Part shown: positions 1-7,790 of the stretch, piece after piece
Layout of the letters: each line of letters starts with the position of its first letter
Position numbering within the stretch: position 1 is the stretch's first letter
NCBI GenBank assembly: GCA_964530825.1
Contig: CAZHCA010000036.1
Span: 1-27,736, forward strand
DNA length: 27,736 nt
Direction of reading: 5' to 3'
From: CAZHCA01 sp964530825
Lineage (GTDB): Bacteria > Bacteroidota > Bacteroidia > Chitinophagales > Saprospiraceae
Notes under the pieces: model-generated
The model's database searches: none
What the model was told of the DNA's origin: nothing
The model's input: the letters and a program-made list of their open reading frames with translations, nothing else
Made by a program: the position numbers and the translations under genes

Positions 1-143
1 TCATTTTGTTGAGAAAAACTAAAACTACTACAAATCATTTTTAGACAACTTCAATAAAAAGCCTTTACTCCTATGAAGAATAAAGCTAACTTATAAAAAA
101 TTGGCTACTTTAGGGGGATATATAGACATCTGAATCCAATGCT

Positions 144-803
144 ATGAATTACCAAAGTTTGAAAACACTCATCGATTCCCTTGCGGAATTTGAAGAGGAA
201 ACCGGCCGGCAGGGTGATTTGCCTGCTTTTTCGTTGTGGCTGTACGAAAAAATTTACCCTCATCAATCCTCGGTAGTCGCTAAAGAGGGGGGCAATTATC
301 AGCCCAGCTACGACGAACTGATATCAACGGGAATTGCTTCCCTTTGGCAACACGCCCGGCACTACATCAAAACCGCATTGCGCGACAGCCCCCTTAAGGG
401 AATCAACGACTTTATATTTTTGTTGATTCTCCGGGAGTTTGGCGACATGCGCAAATCGGATTTGATCAACCGCACATTACTTGAGTTTTCGCCTGGTATG
501 GAAGTTATTCGCCGGTTACTGCGTCGGGATCTGATCGAAGATTATGACGATCCGGATGATGGCCGCTCGCGCCGTGTCAAAATTACAAACAAAGGAATGA
601 ATGCGCTCGAGGTCGCCATGCCCAAAATCAAGGAAGTGAACAGGCTCGTTGCAGGCAAGCTGGATCACGAAGAGAAAATCACGCTCCTTCGTACAATCCA
701 GAAGCTGCAGCACTTTCACGACCCCATCTGGCGCGAACACCACGGTGAGGAGGTAGACCGGATTATCGAACGCTACCTTCCGGAGTTGGCCGTCCAGAAC
801 TAA
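144..803 (+). CDS. MarR-family winged-helix transcriptional regulator
   Basis: Probable DNA-binding regulator of 219 aa. Residues about 88-152 look like a MarR winged helix-turn-helix: a helical stretch (FLLILREFGDMRKSDLI), a recognition-helix region (PGMEVIRRLLRRDLIE) and the typical wing DDGRSRRVKITNKG with its DxRSRR signature. After the wing, helices 155-205 would form the dimerisation region. At 219 residues it is longer than the usual 140-160 aa, because about 80 residues precede the core; these are also mostly helical and may be a ligand or dimer extension. The ATG at 144 is the first start in frame after stop codons. The AT-rich 143 bp upstream contain TACTTTAG (106-113), only a partial match to the Bacteroidota -7 box. 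It precedes the glycerate kinase gene on the same strand by 116 bp, so a local regulatory role is possible but not shown. The ligand is unknown. Confidence 0.85.
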   Translation: MNYQSLKTLIDSLAEFEEETGRQGDLPAFSLWLYEKIYPHQSSVVAKEGGNYQPSYDELISTGIASLWQHARHYIKTALRDSPLKGINDFIFLLILREFGDMRKSDLINRTLLEFSPGMEVIRRLLRRDLIEDYDDPDDGRSRRVKITNKGMNALEVAMPKIKEVNRLVAGKLDHEEKITLLRTIQKLQHFHDPIWREHHGEEVDRIIERYLPELAVQN

Positions 804-919
804 AACGTTCCAATCGGTTTGTGGTAGATTAACCGCATATCTTCACTTGTTGCCGGGCCAACCCACAAGTAGTTAAGTATCTTGCGTTGTAGGTTTGGTC
901 GTGCTTAAATCCGACTGGT

Positions 920-2065
920 ATGCGTATGCTGGTAGCACCTGACTCTTTCAAAGATGCGCTCTCTGCTCAGGAGGCGGCCCAAGCCTTGCAGGAAGGTATA
1001 CGCTACGGGTATCCGGAAGCAAAGACTACCGAACTTCCCCTTGCCGACGGAGGCGAAGGCACTGCCAGATTGCTTTGCCGGCACCATCAGGCGCAATGGG
1101 TCCAGCTGACGGTCCACGACGCGGTCTTCCGGCCCACAGCAGCCGGCTATGGCTGGCAACAAGCAAAAAGTAAAGCCTTCATTGATCTGGCAACGGCTTC
1201 CGGGTTGGAGCATCTTTCCCAAGGAGAGCGCAATCCGTTATTTACTACCACGCTGGGAACCGGGGAATTAATCCGGGATGCTCTGGCGCGGGGCGCAAAA
1301 GAAATACTAATAGGTGCAGGCGGCAGCGCCACCAACGATGGAGGGTTAGGTATCGCCCACGCCTTGGGTTACCGCTTTTTTGATGGCAATGACCGGGAAC
1401 TCCGGCCCATTGGCAGCAACTTGTCTGAGGTGAGCTACTGGACCTTACCGGCTCATCGGGTATGGGAAAAGGCAAGAATTGAAGTACTCTGTGATGTAGG
1501 CAGCCCTTTTGCGGGGCCAGCGGGGGCTGCACTTGTATTCGCCCGGCAAAAGGGCGCTTCCCGGGAAGCGGTCGACCATCTGGAGGCAGGCCTGCAACAC
1601 CTGGCTGCCCTCGGCCTTCGGTATACCGGCGTTGATACCCTTAACCTCCCCGGAGCGGGTGCTGCCGGCGGAGCGGGCGGCGGCATGCATCTTTTCCTGG
1701 GCGCCCACCTCACACACGGCGCCCAGCGTATCCTGAAAGAACTGAACTTCCTCGACCGGTTAAAATCCAGTCAGTGGCTGATTACGGGCGAGGGGTGTCT
1801 TGATGCTTCCAGTTTAAACGGCAAGCTGATCTCGGCCTTGGTGGCACAAAACAACCGCTATCTGCTCCACCCCATGATCGTTTTCTGCGGAGCTTGCCGA
1901 CTTGAGCCCCAAGCACTAACCAGCAATAACCTGATTGCATGGCCCTTGCCCGACCGGCCCATGCATTTGGAAGAGTCGCTAAGACGCACCCGGGAATTGT
2001 TAGTTGCCAGTGCTACCCAATTCGGCCGGCTTGTCCGGAGCGCAATTGCCGCCCCACTCGCGTAA
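920..2065 (+). CDS. glxK: Glycerate kinase (GarK/GlxK family)
   Basis: Cytosolic enzyme that phosphorylates D-glycerate with ATP, feeding glyoxylate or sugar-acid breakdown into glycolysis. The 381 aa length is normal for the family. Signature stretches are the N-terminus MRMLVAPDSFKDALSA, LPLADGGEGT (residues 39-48), TTLGTGELI (110-118) and the glycine-rich GAGGSATNDGG (132-142). A later Gly/Ala-rich loop (GAGAAGGAGGG, around 246-256) also fits. The start at 920 is preferred over the in-frame ATG at 926, because family members begin M-[KR]-[IM]-[VL]-x-A-P-D-S-F-K. An exact TAnnTTTG match (TAGGTTTG, 890-897) lies 22 bp before the start, with no TTG at the expected distance. The epimerase gene follows 68 bp downstream on the same strand, so co-transcription is plausible. 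The product is usually glycerate-2-phosphate in this family; the regiospecificity here is inferred. Confidence 0.95.
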   Translation: MRMLVAPDSFKDALSAQEAAQALQEGIRYGYPEAKTTELPLADGGEGTARLLCRHHQAQWVQLTVHDAVFRPTAAGYGWQQAKSKAFIDLATASGLEHLSQGERNPLFTTTLGTGELIRDALARGAKEILIGAGGSATNDGGLGIAHALGYRFFDGNDRELRPIGSNLSEVSYWTLPAHRVWEKARIEVLCDVGSPFAGPAGAALVFARQKGASREAVDHLEAGLQHLAALGLRYTGVDTLNLPGAGAAGGAGGGMHLFLGAHLTHGAQRILKELNFLDRLKSSQWLITGEGCLDASSLNGKLISALVAQNNRYLLHPMIVFCGACRLEPQALTSNNLIAWPLPDRPMHLEESLRRTRELLVASATQFGRLVRSAIAAPLA

Positions 2066-2133
2066 TCTTCCGGCCTGCGTTTGGTCGAATTTGGATTGAA
2101 TCAGTACCTTGGTGTTTTACCTAGCCAAACCTT

Positions 2134-3087
2134 ATGGAGCCGTTTAGTCATATTGTCCAGGCAACGGGCGATTACGAAGCACATCAGATCTTTTCTCCCG
2201 ACCAGCAGCAGTCCATGGTGGTCATACCGGAAATGGGCGGCATACTCACCTCGCTCCGCCTGGGCGGGGTTGAAGTGCTCGACGGGTGCCGCTACGCCGG
2301 AGAGATCCGGAACAACCGGTGGGCCAAAAGCATTTTCCTGTATCCGTTTCCGAACCGGCTCGACAACGGCATTTACGAATGGAACCAACAAATGTACCAG
2401 TTCCCAATCAACGATCCGGTGAACCAGTCGGCCATTCACGGCTTCGGCCGCGACCAACCAATGTATATCGAGCGGCCCATCCTACAGACCGACCAGGCTC
2501 GGATCATCATGCAATATGAGTACGAGGGAGAATATCCTGCTTATCCGTTCCCTTTTCGCTTCAAAGCGGAATTTGTAATCCAAAATGACCAATCTTTCAA
2601 CGGGAAACTTTCCTTTTGGAATACCGGAGAGGAGGACCTGCCCTTGGGATTTGGATGGCACCCCTACTTCCAGCTTGGTGAAAGTATTGAAACCCTTCAA
2701 TTACACCTGCCAAAGCTTCATATGCTCGGCCTCGATCAACGGATGCTCCCTACTGGCAAGCGCTATCCCTTCGATCAATATGCCGGTGCCCCCAAAGTCT
2801 TACAAGCGAAGGTATTCGACAATTGCTTCCATATTCCCAATGCCGATTACCCTGAACAATATGCGCTGTCGATTGCTAGTACAACCCATCGCTTGCACTA
2901 CTGGCAGGAAACCGGAAAACGAAAATTCAATTACCTCCAGCTTTTTACACCGCCCAACCGGCAATCGATTGCCATTGAGCCTATGAGTTGCACTATCAAC
3001 GCCCTCAACACGGGCCAGGGACTTATCCGATTGCATCCGGACGAGTCGGTTTCCGCCCGATTCGGCCTGTACTTGGAGGTTCGCTGA
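2134..3087 (+). CDS. Aldose 1-epimerase family protein (galactose mutarotase-like)
   Basis: A 317-aa beta-sandwich sugar mutarotase-like protein that would interconvert alpha and beta anomers of a hexose or related sugar. The key family residues are present: Asn74-Arg75 in PFPNRLDNG for substrate contact, His102 in AIHGF and His176 in GFGWHPYF (the catalytic acid/stabilising His pair), and Glu282 in IAIEPMSC (the catalytic base). Overall length and motif spacing fit the family. There is no signal peptide, so it is cytosolic. The substrate cannot be read from the sequence; proteins like this include glucose/galactose mutarotases and hexose-6-phosphate epimerases, and the HGFGRD context resembles the generic branch. 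It ends 1 bp before the convergent M1 peptidase gene, and no terminator hairpin is visible between the two. Confidence 0.9.
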   Translation: MEPFSHIVQATGDYEAHQIFSPDQQQSMVVIPEMGGILTSLRLGGVEVLDGCRYAGEIRNNRWAKSIFLYPFPNRLDNGIYEWNQQMYQFPINDPVNQSAIHGFGRDQPMYIERPILQTDQARIIMQYEYEGEYPAYPFPFRFKAEFVIQNDQSFNGKLSFWNTGEEDLPLGFGWHPYFQLGESIETLQLHLPKLHMLGLDQRMLPTGKRYPFDQYAGAPKVLQAKVFDNCFHIPNADYPEQYALSIASTTHRLHYWQETGKRKFNYLQLFTPPNRQSIAIEPMSCTINALNTGQGLIRLHPDESVSARFGLYLEVR

Positions 3088-3088
3088 A

Positions 3089-4750
3089 TCATTTCGATAT
3101 TTCTTCGGTCTCAATGTAAAACAATTCGGTAGCTACCCGGAAATCATCGGCGTCCAGTTCCGACAGGGTCATCGATTGCCATTCGGCCGTGGGCATGATT
3201 CGCTGATAATCACCCGGTTGCCCCACGAGTACCGGCATAGAAAATCCATCTGTATCGGCCCTCCAGCGGTACCGCAACACAAGCCCCTTAGGAGTCTCCT
3301 TTCGTGTATACTGCAAAACGGGTGGTTGGGGATGTTGTAAATACTGCGTGAAAAATGGTTGCAGGTCCAATTCGGTACACTGATCGGCGTAAGCTATAAA
3401 ATCCTCCGTGCGGGCGTGTCCTATCTGGTGTTTCTCATAAAACCCACGCAGGAGGTCAAACCAGACCAGATCGTCATCGATCACGTGGCGCAGGGTATGC
3501 AACATCCAGGAGCCTTTGTAGTAAATGTCCTGACTTGGCCAACGATTGACGCCGTGAGGGCCCTGGATCGGTTCGCTATTTGAAATTAACGGCCGCTGTC
3601 CGGCCAGGTAACGCACAGCATCCTGGTAGCTATAGATACATTCTACATAAAGGGCCTCCATGTAAGTAGTAAACGACTCGTGTATCCAGGCGTCGGCCAG
3701 GTCCGTGCAGCTCACCGCATTACCAAAATATTCGTGGCCCGTTTCGTGCACGATGATATAGTCCCAGTTCATGTCTGCCGGGATCATTCCGCCCAAATAG
3801 CCGCGCTGATATTGATTGCCATAAGCGATGGCGCTCTGGTGTTCCATCCCCAGGTAAGGGGTTTCAACCAAAGCAAAACCATCTTCCCAAAATGGGTATT
3901 TTCCGAAATACCGCTCGAAACAGGCTAGCATTTTTGGGACTTGCTCAAAATGTGTTTTTGCCTTTTCCAGATTTTGCGGCAGCACATAGTAATCTAGGGC
4001 TAGGGTGTCACCGTCGCGAGCAATATACCGGTCCGAAAAATGCTCGTAAGGTGCTATATTTACGGTTATATTGTAATTATTAATGGGGTAATGCACGAAC
4101 CAGTCGTAGCGGGTATATTCACCGAGCGACTCCTTCCCTTCCAGCGTACCGTTCGACACGCACAGGAGATCGCTCGGCACGGCCACCCGGATCGAAGCAC
4201 TATCGGGCTCGTCGGATAAGTGATCTTTGTTGGGCCACCAGAGACTGGCGCCGTCCCCTTCACAGGCAACACCAATCCAAGGTTGTCCTTCTGATTCTAC
4301 CCAGACAAAGCCGCCGTCCCAGGGCGCCTGCCGGGCCACGGTGGGCTGGCCATGATAATACACTCGAAAAACGCCTTTTGAGCCCGGTTGCTGTTGTGCG
4401 CCGAAATCAACAAATACAGCATGGTATTCCCGCTCGTAGTCAAGCTCCCGACCATTGAATACAATGCGGTCGATCTGCATATTATCGTACAGATCGATCT
4501 GCAGGCGGGAAAATACTTCCACAGTATGGTAATGGATATCGACGTAGCCTGCTATACTGCGCTCTTCGGGATCGATGCGGATATCCAGTTCATAGAAATG
4601 CACATCGTAGCAGGTGCGCTCAGGCCGCAGGCTTCCCCGAAGCGTATCGGCCCAGGTAAAAGTGTAGTTTTCGAAGTAACCGTGTTGCGATTGCAGGAGA
4701 GGGCATCCCAACAGAAGGCTTGCCAATCCCAAAAATAGTCTTTTCCTCAT
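3089..4750 (-). CDS. M1-family zinc metallopeptidase (aminopeptidase-like), exported
   Basis: A 553-aa gluzincin peptidase. The zinc site is HETGH (335-339), with the third ligand Glu358 in WIHESF at the standard HExxH-x18-E spacing. The substrate-binding loop that reads GAMEN in classic M1 enzymes is GMEHQ (301-305) here. The N-terminal beta domain (about 45-240) precedes the catalytic domain (about 260-450). The N-terminus MRKRLFLGLASLLLGC is an export signal. LLGC resembles a lipobox with Cys16, but cleavage after LLQSQ by signal peptidase I is also possible, so periplasmic versus lipoprotein is open. No T9SS sorting domain is present. The gene starts 5 bp downstream of the stop of the T9SS-B protein at 4756-7476, so both are probably one transcript. 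Its likely role is trimming peptides in the envelope; the substrate is unknown. Confidence 0.92.
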   Translation of the reverse strand: MRKRLFLGLASLLLGCPLLQSQHGYFENYTFTWADTLRGSLRPERTCYDVHFYELDIRIDPEERSIAGYVDIHYHTVEVFSRLQIDLYDNMQIDRIVFNGRELDYEREYHAVFVDFGAQQQPGSKGVFRVYYHGQPTVARQAPWDGGFVWVESEGQPWIGVACEGDGASLWWPNKDHLSDEPDSASIRVAVPSDLLCVSNGTLEGKESLGEYTRYDWFVHYPINNYNITVNIAPYEHFSDRYIARDGDTLALDYYVLPQNLEKAKTHFEQVPKMLACFERYFGKYPFWEDGFALVETPYLGMEHQSAIAYGNQYQRGYLGGMIPADMNWDYIIVHETGHEYFGNAVSCTDLADAWIHESFTTYMEALYVECIYSYQDAVRYLAGQRPLISNSEPIQGPHGVNRWPSQDIYYKGSWMLHTLRHVIDDDLVWFDLLRGFYEKHQIGHARTEDFIAYADQCTELDLQPFFTQYLQHPQPPVLQYTRKETPKGLVLRYRWRADTDGFSMPVLVGQPGDYQRIMPTAEWQSMTLSELDADDFRVATELFYIETEEISK

Positions 4751-4755
4751 GGTAC

Positions 4756-7476
4756 TTACCGAATTATGTTGATCACGCCGGAATATTGCTCTTTGCTACC
4801 ATCCACTAATAACAACTGAATGGTATAAATATAGCTACCAGCGTCCAATAATTTACCCTGATAGCGTCCATCCCAGGAACTATCGGGATCATTCGGTAAA
4901 AAATCAGCCCGCTGGTAGACCTGGTTACCCCAGCGACTGAAAATCTGAAAAGACAGGACACGCTCTACTTGATCGGTATTAGCAAAAATAGATAGGGTTT
5001 CATTATTACCGTCCCCATCGGGAGAAAAGGCATTGGGAACAAACAACTCAATTTGCCGCTCCACCTTGATTTGCATAGCAGCTGAGGCACGGCACCCGAA
5101 GATGTCGGTCACCTGAATTCGGTAAGTCAGCGGTTCGGAGGGCGTCAAAACGGGTCGTAAGCAGTCGGTACAGCTCAGCCCTAGGGCAGGCTCCCAAAGA
5201 ACTTCCGCAATCAGGCTTTCGGGTATTTGTAGTTGGGGATCTATTTGCTGCGGAACCCCAAATGGCAGACTACTTCGAGGGGGTAGTGACACCATACGAT
5301 CGTAAGTAGCAGGCATGATGAAGTCCTGTGCAAGCGTACAGCCTTCGGAATCGCGTATCCGAAGGCGATACTGTTCGCCGGCGGTAAGACTTAGGAAAAG
5401 CCCTGCATCCTGAAAAGTAATACCATCTACCGAATAGCGGTAAGGTGGCGTACCACCGCCGGCGCTAATGTTATATCCGGTAGCCGAGCCGCTGCAATCA
5501 AAGCTAACCGGTCGTAGGGGCGCAGGCTCTCCGAGTTCGATCTCCTTAAACAAGATGCATCCCTGAGCGTCGGTAATTCGCAATTCATAACGGCCGGCAG
5601 GCAGGCCGCCGACCGAATCGGTGAATGCCAGATCATTGGTCCAGGTATAGGTATAGGGCGGGTTTCCTCCGGCCATATTGATCTTTGCACTTCCGTCACT
5701 CCCACCATGGCAACTCACATCTTCTGTAACCAATTGTCCTTGCAATACGTACGTCGTAATTTCAGCGGAGCCAACTCCCCAGCCACTGCACTGTCCATCC
5801 ACTAACTCGACAACCTGATAACTCCCCCGCTCCGCTACAGGATACTCGAAGACCGAGGTGTCCACCTCCTCAAAGGTATACCTTGCACCGGAAACCGTAT
5901 CTTCAATAATGCCGCTAAAGGGCGGCACACCGTCGAATCGCAATCGCAACCAGGCCGTATCCCCTTCGCAGATCCGCTGTTCGCCTGTGATTTGTACGCT
6001 CGGCGCCGGTAGCACCTTTATCGGGATGCGCTCCTCAATACTTCGACCGCAATCATCGCGCAAGCGCACACTTACCGACGTATCCTGCAAAGGCCGGACG
6101 CGCAACGTATCGCCTTGGGGCGAAGCACCAGGCCATTCCACGACATAGGGCGCCACTCCGCCCGTAACCTCTGGAGTCAAAACCAAGGTTTCCCCGGCGC
6201 ATACCACTTGTGGCTCAATACCGGACTGTATTGGCGGCGGATCTTTAATGTAAAGCCGAGCCGTATCACTGATACAGGCGCAAGGGAAATCCAGCTCCAG
6301 AATCAGGCTTTCTACCGGCTCATTAAAGGGGTCGACACGTAGGGTAATCGGCAGGAGAAAGCGCTGCTGTCCGGCAGGTATTGTTATAGCGGGCGGCAAT
6401 GGATCGAAGTCCTGACCCGGCACAGCCGTACTCACCGGAGCTACGCGCACTCCAATGGTAATGGAATCTTCCAGCTGAGTGGTATCTGCCCGTTGCAGCT
6501 CGAAAAAGCCGTAATTACACCCTTCGGGGATCGTATCCTGCCCGAGGTTGGATCCAGCATTCAGGCGTACGTCACCACCGATATTGAAACTTTCAGCTTC
6601 TAGGAAAACCGCCGAATCGTAAATATGGTCCGATACATCTGCGATAACCATCCGCATCCGGTAGGTCTCACAAGGAATAAGGCGAACCGTAGCCGTAAGC
6701 ACTTTGGTAAATCCGTCGTACTGAATTTCCTGGTTAAAGGGAGAAGGGGACCAGTCCAGACCGCACTCGTTTTCCGCTTCGCCCTGCAATTCATTACGGA
6801 TGAAAAAGTTGGCATTTTTGGTATGATTGATCGTATTTATCGACACAAAATCGCTGGTCCCGGGAACCAACGCTACATTTTCCGATTGGTTAGAAAATTC
6901 GCCCCGAATGCCGGGGCCGCTTACAAAAAAACCGAATACGTCATTGTATTCGGCACCGACAAACTGGCAATACTCCTCCGAAGCAAATACGTACCGGAAA
7001 GTTACGACCGAGTCGAGCGGAATAAAATCGAATTCAATCCCTACGACATCAAGCACCCGCCCATCGTTACGGGTCATCCGGCGCAGATCCCGGTCTCCTT
7101 TTTGGTCACCAAAGTCGCTCGACTTCTCGGTGGAATTATTGGGGCCATGAGCGTTCCCAATGGCCCCGGTAGATAGGATGATGCCACGTTCGATGCCGAT
7201 CGATTGCGCCCCATTCTCGAAATAACCGATACCGCGCTGGTCACCTACTGGTTTTATATCGAAGGTGTTCTCGCAGGCCCCCTTGACAAAAATATCGCGA
7301 ACCAGTTGTTCGGAAGTAAACCCGTCTTCGGTACGGATACCTCGTGCAGGCGGATGGCGATCCAAAGCAACTGCCCGGTCTTCACTAGGGAAAACCCACA
7401 ACGACAGGAATGCTAACCAGGCAAGGGAAAACACCGGCATCGGAACAAGGAAGCTCGTCTTACTTTCTCGTTGCAT
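4756..7476 (-). CDS. Secreted choice-of-anchor-L / Calx-beta-like / SprB-repeat protein, T9SS type B sorting domain
   Basis: A 906-aa modular cell-surface or secreted protein. An N-terminal hydrophobic segment (about 10-30) acts as signal peptide. Residues about 50-300 match the choice-of-anchor-L domain pattern (GFTSEQLVRDIFV; IERGIILSTG; DVVGIEFDFIP; VTFRYVFASEEYCQF; NDVFGFFVSGPG). About 310-412 is Calx-beta-like (VAPVSTAVPGQDFDPL; PVESLILELDF). Ig-like or PKD-like segments follow (PQVVCAGETLVLTPEVTGG), then a SprB-type repeat (VSCHGGSDGSAKI, GGNPPYTYTWTN) and a related GGGTPPYRYSVDG unit. The last ~90 residues form the gliding-motility-associated C-terminal domain (LFVPNAFSPDGDGNNETL, FSRWGNQVYQ, WDGRYQGK, ending GVINIIR), which directs T9SS export. 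Adhesion or matrix function is inferred from the domain types. The downstream M1 peptidase gene is probably co-transcribed. Confidence 0.92.
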   Translation of the reverse strand: MQRESKTSFLVPMPVFSLAWLAFLSLWVFPSEDRAVALDRHPPARGIRTEDGFTSEQLVRDIFVKGACENTFDIKPVGDQRGIGYFENGAQSIGIERGIILSTGAIGNAHGPNNSTEKSSDFGDQKGDRDLRRMTRNDGRVLDVVGIEFDFIPLDSVVTFRYVFASEEYCQFVGAEYNDVFGFFVSGPGIRGEFSNQSENVALVPGTSDFVSINTINHTKNANFFIRNELQGEAENECGLDWSPSPFNQEIQYDGFTKVLTATVRLIPCETYRMRMVIADVSDHIYDSAVFLEAESFNIGGDVRLNAGSNLGQDTIPEGCNYGFFELQRADTTQLEDSITIGVRVAPVSTAVPGQDFDPLPPAITIPAGQQRFLLPITLRVDPFNEPVESLILELDFPCACISDTARLYIKDPPPIQSGIEPQVVCAGETLVLTPEVTGGVAPYVVEWPGASPQGDTLRVRPLQDTSVSVRLRDDCGRSIEERIPIKVLPAPSVQITGEQRICEGDTAWLRLRFDGVPPFSGIIEDTVSGARYTFEEVDTSVFEYPVAERGSYQVVELVDGQCSGWGVGSAEITTYVLQGQLVTEDVSCHGGSDGSAKINMAGGNPPYTYTWTNDLAFTDSVGGLPAGRYELRITDAQGCILFKEIELGEPAPLRPVSFDCSGSATGYNISAGGGTPPYRYSVDGITFQDAGLFLSLTAGEQYRLRIRDSEGCTLAQDFIMPATYDRMVSLPPRSSLPFGVPQQIDPQLQIPESLIAEVLWEPALGLSCTDCLRPVLTPSEPLTYRIQVTDIFGCRASAAMQIKVERQIELFVPNAFSPDGDGNNETLSIFANTDQVERVLSFQIFSRWGNQVYQRADFLPNDPDSSWDGRYQGKLLDAGSYIYTIQLLLVDGSKEQYSGVINIIR

Positions 7477-7661
7477 AAACGTGATTTGAATACGGAGTTG
7501 AGGGTTTGGCGTGAAGGGGTGGGGTAATGTTCAGTGTTAGCACAAATTAGTAATATTTCTCTATTTATTCCACTCAAAATGCCTAGTATCTAGCTTCCGT
7601 CCTATAAAAATTTATCGACATCGAAGACCAGTAAGGGCTTTTTATCATCGGGAATTTTACC

Positions 7662-7669
7662 TATTTTTG
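7662..7669 (+). promoter_or_regulatory. Candidate -7 box for the 1485-aa repeat protein gene
   Basis: TATTTTTG is an exact match to the Bacteroidota -7 consensus TAnnTTTG. Transcription would begin near 7676 and give a leader of about 115 nt that includes the hairpin at 7732-7757. No TTG is found 17-23 bp upstream, only a run of T residues (7639-7643), so the -33 element is weak. Confidence 0.35.
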
Positions 7670-7731
7670 AACCTGCATACAATTCCAACCGACTTTCCTT
7701 TAACGATCATTCCCCACGAGGAACGGCGACT

Positions 7732-7757
7732 TTTGCCGCAGGCAACTGCGCTGCAAA
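7732..7757 (+). promoter_or_regulatory. Leader hairpin with GCAA (GNRA) tetraloop
   Basis: An outer stem TTTGC/GCAAA (7732-7736 with 7753-7757) and an inner stem CGCAG/CTGCG (7737-7741 with 7746-7750) close on the loop GCAA (7742-7745), with a 2-nt CT bulge at 7751-7752. All ten pairs are Watson-Crick. The GNRA loop exists only in plus-strand RNA, so it would act in the leader of the 1485-aa gene, ending 33 nt before its ATG. No U-tract follows, so it is not a terminator. An mRNA stability or translation-control role is inference. Confidence 0.5.
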
Positions 7758-7790
7758 TATATTGACTACAGTCAAAAACACCACGAGTAT

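Larger units (their letters stand above)
7477..7790. other. Divergent intergenic region between two T9SS cargo genes
   Basis: This 314-bp gap lies between the divergently transcribed 906-aa and 1485-aa protein genes and carries no credible reading frame. It is AT-rich in the middle. Two elements stand out and are listed separately: a TAnnTTTG match at 7662-7669 and a hairpin at 7732-7757, both oriented for the plus-strand gene. For the minus-strand gene the only exact -7 match (TATATTTG read on the minus strand, 7754-7761) would give a leader of about 270 nt and has no TTG partner, so that promoter is unresolved. Confidence 0.6.

Noticed and set aside
7754..7761. TATATTTG (minus strand) as promoter of the 906-aa protein gene
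   Set aside because: It would give a leader of about 270 nt, lacks a TTG at the right spacing, and lies at the base of the leader hairpin of the opposite gene.
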